DNA of 8,074 bases from an uncultured Agitococcus sp. (lineage in GTDB: Bacteria > Pseudomonadota > Gammaproteobacteria > Pseudomonadales > Moraxellaceae), in the NCBI RefSeq assembly GCF_937920075.1, contig NZ_CALETI010000345.1:1-8074 (forward strand), given 5' to 3'. Position 1 is the first letter of the stretch. Every line of letters begins with the position of its first letter. The notes beneath the pieces were generated by a model, which saw only the letters and a list, made by a program, of their open reading frames with translations, was not told the DNA's origin and searched no databases. Made by a program: the position numbers and the translations under genes. Shown here piece after piece: positions 1 through 6,025 of this stretch.

Positions 1-17
1 CTTCGACTTCGCTCAGT
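1..17. repeat. Partial copy of TTCGAC...CTCAG palindromic repeat at left edge
   Basis: The first 17 bases are identical to positions 8034-8050 at the other end of the window. They belong to a repeat with the core TTCGAC-TTC-GCTCAG, seen as three units near the right edge. Bases 6-12 (ACTTCGC) are the reverse complement of 42-48 (GCGAAGT), so the visible piece may be one arm of a longer inverted repeat cut by the window edge. It has no coding role that I can see. Confidence 0.6.
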
Positions 18-50
18 AACCAAAAGGCGCGAGGTTTTACGGCGAAGTTG

Positions 51-82
51 ATAAAAAGGCGCATCATGCGCCTTTGTTTTTT
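51..82 (+). terminator. Intrinsic terminator of an upstream gene
   Basis: A perfect 9-bp stem (AAAGGCGCA at 55-63 with TGCGCCTTT at 67-75) closes a 3-base loop and is followed by G and six T (77-82). This is a classic Rho-independent terminator for a plus-strand gene ending before the window. A run of A (53-57) on the other side gives a weaker terminator shape on the minus strand. It insulates the ubiE operon from upstream transcription. Confidence 0.85.
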
Positions 83-109
83 GTCACAAAACTTGATTAT
101 CCCTGTAAT
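81..109 (+). promoter_or_regulatory. Predicted sigma70 promoter of the ubiE-tatC operon
   Basis: TTGTCA (81-86, 5 of 6 matches to TTGACA) lies 17 bases before TGTAAT (104-109, 5 of 6 matches to TATAAT). Transcription would begin near 116-117, leaving a leader of about 40 bases before the ubiE ATG at 155. The promoter starts at the end of the terminator T-tract, a sensible place for the operon start. No operator palindrome is evident. Confidence 0.6.
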
Positions 110-154
110 TCATCCGACAATCAGCACATCTTTTTGTCCACTCAGTTAAAGACC

Positions 155-907
155 ATGACTAACGCCAAAGACAACTCTACTACTCACTTCGGCTATCAAA
201 CCGTTAAAACAGAAGAAAAAGTCCAAAAAGTTGCTGAAGTATTCCATTCAGTTGCTGCCAAATACGATTTAATGAACGATTTGATGTCAATGGGTATTCA
301 TCGTTTGTGGAAACGTTTTACCATTACCTTGTCTGGTGTGCGTCGTGGTCAGCAAGTGCTTGATATTGCAGGTGGCACAGGTGATTTAGCGCGTGTTTTT
401 GCCCGTGAAGTGGGTGCAAATGGTCGAGTGGTGTTAGCCGATATTAACGATTCCATGCTCAAAGTTGGCCGCGACAAATTAATTGATGGCGGTTATACGG
501 GCGTGGAATATGTGCAAGCTAATGCTGAGTGCTTGCCTTTTGCCGACAACACTTTTGATATTATTACCATTGCCTTTGGTTTGCGTAATGTCACCGACAA
601 AGATGCTGCCTTACGTTCTATGTATCGGGTGTTAAAGCCCAATGGCCGTTTATTAGTGTTAGAGTTTTCTAAGCCAATTTATGAGCCTTTATCCAAAGTT
701 TATGATGCGTATTCGTTTAGTGTGTTACCTGCAATGGGGCAACTCATCACCCAAGATGCGGATAGTTATCGTTATTTAGCCGAATCTATTCGGATGCATC
801 CCGACCAAAACACCCTAAAAGACATGATGCAAGATGCAGGTTTTATCAGTTGTGATTACCACAATTTAACAGGTGGTATTGTGGCTTTACATCGAGGCTA
901 TAAATAA
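155..907 (+). CDS. ubiE: Ubiquinone/menaquinone biosynthesis C-methyltransferase UbiE
   Basis: SAM-dependent C-methylation of the benzoquinol ring in ubiquinone synthesis (and of demethylmenaquinol where menaquinone is made). The 250-residue product matches the family length (about 251 in E. coli). Visible parts are the N-terminal helix with YDLMNDLMSMG (37-47), SAM motif I VLDIAGGTGD (68-77), the acidic motif II LADIN (94-98), NAECLPF (123-129), FGLRNV (141-146), the UbiE/COQ5 signature YRVLKPNGRLLVLEFSKP (157-174), and YRYLAESIRMHP (205-216). The frame is open upstream to a TTG at 74, but that lies in the terminator and adds 27 residues without family resemblance. The ATG at 155 gives MTNAKDN... 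with the expected length. The Shine-Dalgarno is weak (AAAGACC). It is the first gene of the operon, and its TAA overlaps the ubiJ ATG by one base. Confidence 0.96.
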   Translation: MTNAKDNSTTHFGYQTVKTEEKVQKVAEVFHSVAAKYDLMNDLMSMGIHRLWKRFTITLSGVRRGQQVLDIAGGTGDLARVFAREVGANGRVVLADINDSMLKVGRDKLIDGGYTGVEYVQANAECLPFADNTFDIITIAFGLRNVTDKDAALRSMYRVLKPNGRLLVLEFSKPIYEPLSKVYDAYSFSVLPAMGQLITQDADSYRYLAESIRMHPDQNTLKDMMQDAGFISCDYHNLTGGIVALHRGYK

Positions 908-1572
908 TGTTATTACCGACCGTCATCGCCTTGGCTGCTTTTGAGGATATGCTCAATAAAGCCTTAGACTTAGACCCTGCCACTCGTTTACAACTCAATG
1001 CACAAACAGGCAAAAGTTTATTATTAAATATTCAGTACCCCGACTTGAGTATTTTGGTGTTTTTTGATGATGGTAAAGTCCGTTTAACCCCTGCCGAAGA
1101 CCACTTAAGCTTAGAGCCAACCGCCACTGTAACCGCTACTAGTTTTGATTACATCAAACAAGCGTTTAATAAAGATCAAATGATTACCCAAAGTGGTTTA
1201 CAACTTGAAGGTGATATTTTCTTTTTACAGACCTTACAACAGATTGGTTTGGCCTTAGACATTGATTGGGAATTTGGCCTAAGCCAATTGATTGGCGATA
1301 TTCCTGCCCAACAAATTGGCCAAGGTATTCGCAGCTTATTTAGCTTTGCCAAACAAGCAGCACAAAGCTTTTTGATGCATGGTGGTGAGTTTTTACGCGA
1401 AGAATCACAACTGTTACCACGCAAATGGCAAGTTGATGACTTTATTGAAGAAGTACAAGAACTTCGCACCGATATTGAGCGTCTAGAAGCACGTATTGCG
1501 TTATTAAAAGAAAAAATTTCATCCCCTCACCCCAACCCTCTCCCTGATGGGGAAAGGGAGCAAAATAGCTAA
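907..1572 (+). CDS. ubiJ: Ubiquinone biosynthesis accessory factor UbiJ (SCP2 domain), with repeat-derived tail
   Basis: UbiJ is a lipid-binding accessory protein that, with UbiK, organises the soluble ubiquinone hydroxylase/methylase complex. The SCP2-like fold covers about residues 8-115, with the family-like segment LQLEGDIFFLQTLQQIG (98-114) followed by DIDWEFGLSQLIGD (118-131). The C-terminal part has the usual LLPRKWQVDDFIEEV (169-183) and then a charged, heptad-like coiled coil (about 176-203), the expected UbiK contact. The last residues, SSPHPNPLPDGEREQNS (205-221), are unlike the family and are encoded by a palindromic repeat at 1523-1560. Without them the protein would be about 204 residues, close to the 201 of E. 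coli UbiJ. The ATG is coupled to the ubiE stop (TAATG), and its TAA sits inside the ubiB Shine-Dalgarno. Identification rests on the domain pattern and the ubiE/ubiB neighbours. Confidence 0.88.
   Translation: MLLPTVIALAAFEDMLNKALDLDPATRLQLNAQTGKSLLLNIQYPDLSILVFFDDGKVRLTPAEDHLSLEPTATVTATSFDYIKQAFNKDQMITQSGLQLEGDIFFLQTLQQIGLALDIDWEFGLSQLIGDIPAQQIGQGIRSLFSFAKQAAQSFLMHGGEFLREESQLLPRKWQVDDFIEEVQELRTDIERLEARIALLKEKISSPHPNPLPDGEREQNS
1523..1560 (+). repeat. Palindromic intergenic-type repeat inside the 3' end of ubiJ
   Basis: The 21 bases at 1524-1544 are identical to the reverse complement of 6040-6060. They are followed by a degenerate G-rich arm (1549-1560) that only imperfectly pairs with the CCCTCTCCC arm (1536-1544). 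The C-rich arm and G-rich arm recall dispersed REP-type elements that, when read in this frame, encode PHPNPLP-GER. Here the element is in frame and forms the end of ubiJ. Confidence 0.75.
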
Positions 1573-1575
1573 GGA
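1571..1575 (+). promoter_or_regulatory. Ribosome binding site of ubiB
   Basis: AAGGA lies 8 bases before the ATG at 1584 and overlaps the ubiJ TAA (1570-1572). It is one of the clearest Shine-Dalgarno sites in the operon and fixes the ubiB start. It survives directly downstream of the repeat that extends ubiJ. Confidence 0.7.
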
Positions 1576-1583
1576 ATTATAGG

Positions 1584-3221
1584 ATGCTTCAACATCTGCC
1601 CCGTTTATTAGAAATCTGGCGTATTTGTGCGGCCTATCGTTTAGATACCCTGATTCCCGCAGATGCGCCTGTTCCACTGCCTGTTAAATTAGGTTTATTC
1701 ATTTTACGTATTCACCCTGCATGGTGGTCTAACCCTGTGTTAACCACCTATGATGATGGTGAGCGTTTGCGCTTAGCCCTACAAGAGCTAGGTGTGTTAT
1801 TTATTAAACTCGGTCAGTTATTATCCACACGCGCCGATTTATTACCGCCTAATTGGATTGCCGAACTCAGTAAACTACAAGATCGAGTCCCGCCCTTTGA
1901 GAGTTTGTTAGCCACACAAATTGTTGAGCAACAACTAAATGCACCACTGGCAGATATTTTTAGCTCTTTTGAACAAACACCGTTAGCCGCCGCCTCCATT
2001 GCCCAAGTGCACACCGCCACCTTAGTCGATGGTCGTGAGGTGATTGTTAAAATTGTTCGTCCCAACTTAGAACAAGCGATTAGCCAAGATTTTGCTATTT
2101 TAAAAACTGCCTCCTTGTGGTTAGAAGAACGCACACCTGCCGCCGCCGCCCTACATTTACATCATGTGGTTTGTGATTACGAACAAGTTTTATTAAGTGA
2201 AATAGACTTGCTCCAAGAAGCCGCAAACACCACACGAATGAGAAATAACTTTCCAAACTCTTCGTTGATTTATATACCCGAAGTGCATCATAAATGGTGT
2301 CGTTCGCAAGTGATGGTGGCTGAACGGATTTATGGTGTACCAATTTCCGACAAAAAAACCTTCATCGAAAAAGGCGTTAATTTACAAGTCTTAGCCGAAA
2401 AAGGCTTAACGATATTTTTTACGCAGGTGTTTAATCACAACTTTTTTCATGCTGATATGCACCCTGGTAATATTTTTGTTGATATTTCTAAGCCAGAAAA
2501 TCCTAAATATATTGCCTTAGATTGTGCAATTATGGGTGAATTAAGCGACACCGACCATTTAACGGTTGCGCGTTTAATGATGGCCGTAATGCAACATGAC
2601 TTCCAACAATTGATTAATATTGCAGCGCAAGCGGGCTGGATTCCACCGTCAACAGATATTCCTGCTCTTACCCGCGAGATGCGCCGTCTGTTAAGCCCGA
2701 TGTTACAAAAATCGATTGCTGAATTGGATTTTGCACCAATTTTAATGGATATTTTAGAAGTTGCACGACGCTATCATTTGGAAATCCCGCCCCAATTAGT
2801 CTTATTGCTAAAAACATTAGTCCATGTTGAAGGCTTGGGTCGAGAGCTTTATCCTGATTTAGATATTTGGTCATTAGGCAAGCCATTATTGGCTCAATGG
2901 TTAAGCACTCGCCTAAACCCTGTTGAGTCAATGAAAAAACTCGGCCAACAAACCCCTGCTATGGTCTTAGGTTTAGCCGAATTGCCCAATTTGATTTATG
3001 ATAGTTTGCGTGGTTTAAAACAAAATAACGCATGGCAAGAAAAACAATGGCGTGAGCTACAAAACTTACACTATCAATTAGCCCAAAGTCGTCGCCAAGA
3101 TTGGTTAGCCTTTTTAGCGGTATTAACGGGTGCAGCGGGGGTGAGTGCTAGTGATGGATTGTTTGCGCTAATTTGTGCAGGTTTAGTGGTTATCGCCGTC
3201 ATTTGGCGAGTATTGGTGTAA
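1584..3221 (+). CDS. ubiB: Ubiquinone biosynthesis protein UbiB (ABC1/ADCK atypical kinase)
   Basis: Membrane-bound UbiB-family protein with an atypical protein-kinase-like fold, needed for ubiquinone synthesis. Family members show ATPase activity, and the exact role is still debated. The 545 residues match the E. coli length (546). Visible: the family KxGQ motif KLGQ (75-78); the alanine-rich loop AAASIAQVH (135-143) that replaces the glycine loop; the nucleotide-binding lysine K156 in VIVKIVRP; the catalytic HADMHPGN (289-296, D291 and N296); and the metal-binding D313 in ALDCAIMGEL. Two hydrophobic segments at about 507-522 and 525-543 form the C-terminal membrane anchor typical of UbiB. 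The usual DCG/DFG glycine is alanine here (A315). The start follows a good Shine-Dalgarno (AAGGA, 8-base spacing). The TAA overlaps the next ATG by one base. Confidence 0.95.
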   Translation: MLQHLPRLLEIWRICAAYRLDTLIPADAPVPLPVKLGLFILRIHPAWWSNPVLTTYDDGERLRLALQELGVLFIKLGQLLSTRADLLPPNWIAELSKLQDRVPPFESLLATQIVEQQLNAPLADIFSSFEQTPLAAASIAQVHTATLVDGREVIVKIVRPNLEQAISQDFAILKTASLWLEERTPAAAALHLHHVVCDYEQVLLSEIDLLQEAANTTRMRNNFPNSSLIYIPEVHHKWCRSQVMVAERIYGVPISDKKTFIEKGVNLQVLAEKGLTIFFTQVFNHNFFHADMHPGNIFVDISKPENPKYIALDCAIMGELSDTDHLTVARLMMAVMQHDFQQLINIAAQAGWIPPSTDIPALTREMRRLLSPMLQKSIAELDFAPILMDILEVARRYHLEIPPQLVLLLKTLVHVEGLGRELYPDLDIWSLGKPLLAQWLSTRLNPVESMKKLGQQTPAMVLGLAELPNLIYDSLRGLKQNNAWQEKQWRELQNLHYQLAQSRRQDWLAFLAVLTGAAGVSASDGLFALICAGLVVIAVIWRVLV

Positions 3222-3403
3222 TGAAAATTTATTTAGAAATTTTACAAAAAGAGCTAGGAACAGATGGCCTATTACGTTTTTTGCAACAATTTGAACGTGG
3301 TACAGGTGATTACACACTTTCTCGTCAAAATACACAAACTCCCGATAGTGTTGACTCATTGGTCGCAGAGATTATGGCCAATCGTACTGGTAATAAATTA
3401 TGA
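3221..3403 (+). CDS. Small conserved-looking protein of unknown function between ubiB and hisI
   Basis: A 60-residue gene that starts at an ATG overlapping the ubiB stop (TAATG) and ends in a TGA overlapping the hisI ATG (ATGA). This packing strongly suggests that it is translated and coupled to both neighbours. The product starts MKIYLEILQKELGTDGLLRF and contains the segment RFLQQFERGTGDYTLSR (19-35). It has two probable amphipathic helices (about 3-25 and 43-54) joined by a Gly/Thr-rich turn, no membrane segment, no cysteine and no signal peptide. I do not recognise a named family. I have an unverified memory of small hypothetical proteins sharing an RFLQQF-x-x-G-x-GDYT-like motif. It would be cytosolic and possibly protein-binding. 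Its place in the operon may be positional only, so no function is assigned. Confidence 0.8.
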   Translation: MKIYLEILQKELGTDGLLRFLQQFERGTGDYTLSRQNTQTPDSVDSLVAEIMANRTGNKL

Positions 3404-3801
3404 CTTTTCTCGATACTGTAAAATTTGACGAACAAGGTTTAATTCCTGCCATTGCCCAAGATGCACAAACAGGTCGGGTATTAATGGTCGCATGGATGAA
3501 CCGCGAAGCCTTGCAATTAACCGCAGACACCAAACGTGGTGTTTATTGGTCACGCTCACGCAAAAAACTTTGGCATAAAGGTGAAGAATCTGGTCACATT
3601 CAAGTTGTCAAAGAAATACAATTAGATTGTGATGCTGATGTTATCATTCTACAAATTGAACAATTAGGCGGAATCGCCTGCCACACAGGACGCCAATCAT
3701 GTTTTTATCGTACACTAGACGATAATCAACAATGGCAAATTGTTGAACCTGTGTTAAAAGACCCTAATGCCATTTACGAGCATCCCAAACATGACCACTG
3801 A
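3400..3801 (+). CDS. hisI: Phosphoribosyl-AMP cyclohydrolase HisI
   Basis: Third step of histidine synthesis: zinc-dependent hydrolytic ring opening of phosphoribosyl-AMP to ProFAR, in the cytosol. The 133-residue stand-alone enzyme carries the family hallmarks: VLMVAWMN (27-34), YWSRSRKKLWHKGEESGH (49-66), the metal-binding DCDAD (76-80; D76, D78 and D80 for Mg, C77 for Zn), and GGIACHTGRQSCFYR (90-104) with the other zinc cysteines C94 and C101. It is not fused to HisE, unlike the enterobacterial bifunctional protein, but hisE follows directly and overlaps it by 11 bases. The ATG at 3400 overlaps the preceding stop (ATGA) and has no strong Shine-Dalgarno, so translation probably depends on coupling. 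The other his genes are not in the window. Confidence 0.97.
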   Translation: MTFLDTVKFDEQGLIPAIAQDAQTGRVLMVAWMNREALQLTADTKRGVYWSRSRKKLWHKGEESGHIQVVKEIQLDCDADVIILQIEQLGGIACHTGRQSCFYRTLDDNQQWQIVEPVLKDPNAIYEHPKHDH

Positions 3802-4132
3802 TATTTTAGCCGAACTTGATAAAATTTTAGCCGAACGCAAAAATGCGACAGCAGAATCTTCCTATGTAGCTAGTCTTTATCATAAAGGCCTTAACAAAAT
3901 TTTAGAAAAAGTTGGCGAAGAAGCGACTGAAACCATTATTGCCGCCAAAGATGCAGGCTTATCAGGTAAAACTGACGATTTAATTTATGAAACTGCCGAT
4001 TTGTGGTTTCATACGCTTGTCATGTTGGGGCATTTTAATATTCCGTCCCAAGCAATTATTGACGAATTGGCTCGTCGCTTGCATATTTCGGGACACGCTG
4101 AAAAAGCAGCTCGTCAACACACGACCAAATAA
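3791..4132 (+). CDS. hisE: Phosphoribosyl-ATP pyrophosphatase HisE
   Basis: Second step of histidine synthesis: converts phosphoribosyl-ATP to phosphoribosyl-AMP plus pyrophosphate, supplying the substrate of HisI. It is a compact all-helical MazG-like protein of 113 residues, a usual length for stand-alone HisE. Visible: the N-terminal helix ILAELDKILAERK (5-17), SYVASLYHKGLNKILEKVGEEATETIIAAKD (24-54) with the metal-binding acidic residues E43, E44 and E47, and YETADLWFHTLVMLG (66-80) with E67 and D70. The frame is open further upstream to an ATG at 3767, but that adds eight residues (MPFTSIPN) unlike the family. The ATG at 3791 is preferred and overlaps the last codons of hisI by 11 bases, implying coupling. 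TatA follows after 11 bases. Confidence 0.95.
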   Translation: MTTDILAELDKILAERKNATAESSYVASLYHKGLNKILEKVGEEATETIIAAKDAGLSGKTDDLIYETADLWFHTLVMLGHFNIPSQAIIDELARRLHISGHAEKAARQHTTK

Positions 4133-4137
4133 GAGGT
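4132..4137 (+). promoter_or_regulatory. Ribosome binding site of tatA
   Basis: AGAGGT overlaps the last base of the hisE TAA and ends 6 bases before the tatA ATG at 4144. It is a clear Shine-Dalgarno, stronger than those of tatB and tatC. This fits the known need for much more TatA than TatB or TatC; the link to expression level is an inference. Confidence 0.65.
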
Positions 4138-4143
4138 ACTATT

Positions 4144-4392
4144 ATGGCCGGTTTATCAATCTCTCACTTATTGATTATGTTAGTTGTAGTCGTGTTATTG
4201 TTCGGCACATCCAAACTCAAAAACTTAGGCAAAGACTTAGGTGGTGCGATTAAAGGCTTCAAAGACTCCATGAAAGATGGCGAACAAGCCGCTGCCAACC
4301 CACAAACACCGCCACCTGCTCAAATTAGCCAAAACGCGCCAATTGATAGCACTGCAACTCCTGTTAACACTGCCAAAAAAGATACTGTGTAA
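4144..4392 (+). CDS. tatA: Sec-independent protein translocase subunit TatA
   Basis: Pore- or patch-forming subunit of the twin-arginine translocase, which moves folded proteins across the inner membrane. The 82-residue protein has the expected layout: a short periplasmic N-terminus; a single membrane helix at about 5-20 (ISHLLIMLVVVVLLF); the FG hinge (F20-G21); an amphipathic helix at about 24-44 with KLKNLGKDLGGAIKGFKDSMK, including the conserved K-x-LGKDLG-x-x-IKGFK pattern; and a disordered Pro/Gln/Ala-rich tail. The FGTSKL/IKGFK form and lack of a charged residue in the membrane helix mark it as TatA rather than TatB. Its TAA overlaps the tatB ATG by one base. Confidence 0.96.
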   Translation: MAGLSISHLLIMLVVVVLLFGTSKLKNLGKDLGGAIKGFKDSMKDGEQAAANPQTPPPAQISQNAPIDSTATPVNTAKKDTV

Positions 4393-4814
4393 TGTTTGAT
4401 GTTGGTTTTAGCGAGTTAATTTTATTGGGGATTGTTGCCCTTGTTGTTCTTGGTCCTGAAAAACTCCCCCATGCAGCTCGCATGGCTGGCGCATGGCTTG
4501 GCCGTATTCGTCGTACGGTGATTGACATTCAAGCAGAAATTGAAAAAGAAGTCTCTGCCGCCGAACTTAAACAACGCATGAACGATGAAATTGCTCGGCT
4601 AAAAGCAGCAACTAACCCTATTGAAGAAGAAATCAAAGCGGTTGAAAACACCATTCATCAACAAATGACTGATGCCTCACAAACTGTTGATGCTGCGCCT
4701 GCCTATTTGGCACAACAAACGCCCCCCATCAATAATAATGAGCCTCAAGAAAATAATTCTGTACCAACTGCACCCTCTTTGCCACCTAGCAAAGTTAACT
4801 TAATAAAATCCTAA
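4392..4814 (+). CDS. tatB: Sec-independent protein translocase subunit TatB
   Basis: Receptor subunit that binds twin-arginine signal peptides together with TatC. The 140-residue protein begins MFDVGFSELILLGIVALVVLGPEKLP, the TatB signature, with the conserved glutamate E8 in the membrane helix and the GPEKLP hinge (21-26). It continues with a long amphipathic and coiled helix (about 28-100, rich in Glu, Lys and Ala) and ends in a low-complexity Pro/Asn/Gln tail. The size and the GPEKLP hinge separate it from TatA. Its ATG shares one base with the tatA stop (TAATG). Only four bases separate its TAA from the tatC ATG. Confidence 0.96.
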   Translation: MFDVGFSELILLGIVALVVLGPEKLPHAARMAGAWLGRIRRTVIDIQAEIEKEVSAAELKQRMNDEIARLKAATNPIEEEIKAVENTIHQQMTDASQTVDAAPAYLAQQTPPINNNEPQENNSVPTAPSLPPSKVNLIKS

Positions 4815-4818
4815 GACT

Positions 4819-5562
4819 ATGAGTGATTTAGACAACAAACAAGATGAAATGCCCCTTGTGGCGCATTTAATTGAACTACGCACTCGTTTGATGCACATGA
4901 TTGGTGCAACATTGTTAGTTTTTTTTGTCTTAGTGGCTTTTAGAAACGATTTATATACTTTGCTCGCTGCTCCACTACGCCAATTATTACCTGTTGGCAG
5001 TAGCATGGTGGCTACCGATATTACGTCTTCTTTTTTAGCTCCCTTTAAACTGACTTTTTTTGTGTCATTTTTTATTGCTATTCCTTATGTGCTTTATCAA
5101 GTATGGTCTTTTATTGCGCCTGCTTTATACAAACATGAGAAAAAACTAGCTATTCCCCTCCTCGTTTCTAGTGTTATCTTATTTTATATTGGTATTTCGT
5201 TTGCTTATTTTGTGACTTTAGGGCCAGTGTTAAAGTTTTTTGTCAGTGTTGCCCCCGAAAATGTCGATTTTATGACCGACATTAATGCTTATTTAGATTT
5301 TTGTATTAAGTTCTTTTTAGTTTTTGGTTTTACTTTTGAAATTCCTGTGGTGGTATTAATTTTAATTATGGCAGGCATTATTAGCACCGAAAGCTTAGCC
5401 GAAAAACGCCGTTATATTATTGTTATTTGTTTTGCGATTTCGATGTTTGTTACTCCACCCGATGCGCTGTCGATGACGGTGCTTGCTGTGTTAATGTGGA
5501 TGTTGTTTGAAGTGGGTTTGTTTTTTGGTAGATTTTTGGAGAAGAAAGAAAAAGAGGAGTAA
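4819..5562 (+). CDS. tatC: Sec-independent protein translocase subunit TatC
   Basis: Core polytopic subunit that recognises the twin-arginine motif. It has 247 residues with six hydrophobic segments at about 24-41, 73-96, 110-133, 159-184, 197-211 and 217-236. Conserved elements seen are HLIELRTRL (16-24, with E19, the position of the signal-peptide-binding glutamate), YQVWSFIAPALYKHEKK (93-109, with F98 and E107), FGFTFEIPVVV (169-179, with the membrane-buried E174) and FVTPPDALSM (210-219, with D215). The C-terminus is a short charged tail (EKKEKEE). The Shine-Dalgarno is weak and initiation probably relies on ribosomes finishing tatB four bases upstream. It is the last gene of the operon. 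No hairpin terminator is present before the convergent dtd stop, 7 bases away. Confidence 0.97.
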   Translation: MSDLDNKQDEMPLVAHLIELRTRLMHMIGATLLVFFVLVAFRNDLYTLLAAPLRQLLPVGSSMVATDITSSFLAPFKLTFFVSFFIAIPYVLYQVWSFIAPALYKHEKKLAIPLLVSSVILFYIGISFAYFVTLGPVLKFFVSVAPENVDFMTDINAYLDFCIKFFLVFGFTFEIPVVVLILIMAGIISTESLAEKRRYIIVICFAISMFVTPPDALSMTVLAVLMWMLFEVGLFFGRFLEKKEKEE

Positions 5563-5569
5563 ATACGCC

Positions 5570-6007
5570 TCACCCCTCCAACATAAAAGTCACTGGCCCA
5601 TCATTACACAAGCTAACTTTCATATCGGCAGCAAAAATGCCAGTTGCCACTTGTGCATGTTGTTGCCGAGCCTGCGTCACAAAATATTGATATAACTGCT
5701 CTGCTAATACTGGATTAGCCGCACTCGAAAAGCTTGGCCTTAAACCTTTTTTGGTTTCTGCGGCTAAGGTAAATTGTGATACCACTAATAAACCACCACC
5801 AATATCTTTAACACTCAAATTCATTTTACCTTGTTCATCGGCAAAAATACGGTAATTTAAGACTTTATGAAGCAATTTATCGGCTTGTTGCTCGGTATCT
5901 GCCTGCTCTACACCAAGCAGCAACAACAATCCCTGCTCGATTGCACCAACCACCTCTCCATCAACAACCACTTGTGCATGGCTGACACGCTGAATCAAAC
6001 CTTTCAT
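5570..6007 (-). CDS. dtd: D-aminoacyl-tRNA deacylase Dtd
   Basis: Cytosolic editing enzyme that hydrolyses D-aminoacyl-tRNAs (such as D-Tyr-tRNA). Its 145 residues equal the usual DTD length. It begins MKGLIQRVSHAQVVVDGEVVG and carries the two family signatures: SQFTLA (77-82, including T80) and the cross-subunit cis Gly-Pro motif NDGPVT (135-140, G137-P138). YRIFADEQGKMN (52-63) is also typical. Alignment with other DTDs favours this ATG (6007). A second in-frame ATG at 6019 adds MSVF and has the better placed Shine-Dalgarno (AGGGGG, 6 bases away), which lies within the upstream repeat, so the real start is uncertain. It lies downstream of pip, probably on the same mRNA, and converges tail to tail with tatC. 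Confidence 0.95.
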   Translation of the reverse strand: MKGLIQRVSHAQVVVDGEVVGAIEQGLLLLLGVEQADTEQQADKLLHKVLNYRIFADEQGKMNLSVKDIGGGLLVVSQFTLAAETKKGLRPSFSSAANPVLAEQLYQYFVTQARQQHAQVATGIFAADMKVSLCNDGPVTFMLEG

Positions 6008-6025
6008 GAACACACTCATTTAAAA

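Noticed and set aside
74..154. Extended ubiE start at TTG 74
   Set aside because: It begins inside the terminator stem, precedes the likely transcription start, and adds 27 residues unlike UbiE proteins. The ATG at 155 gives the family length.
1176..1469. Minus-strand open frame within ubiJ
   Set aside because: Cys/Lys/Ser-rich translation with no motif; it lies fully inside a well-supported gene on the other strand.
907..1572. Small RNA inside the 3' half of ubiJ, as reported for EsrE in E. coli
   Set aside because: I see no promoter plus terminator pair within ubiJ here, and the only hairpin-like element is the degenerate repeat.
1814..2931. Several minus-strand open frames within ubiB
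   Set aside because: Short, motif-free shadows of the ubiB reading frame, with no ribosome binding site or promoter.
3767..3790. Extended hisE start at ATG 3767
   Set aside because: The extra eight residues do not fit HisE and would lengthen the overlap with hisI to 35 bases. The ATG at 3791 is the family-like start.
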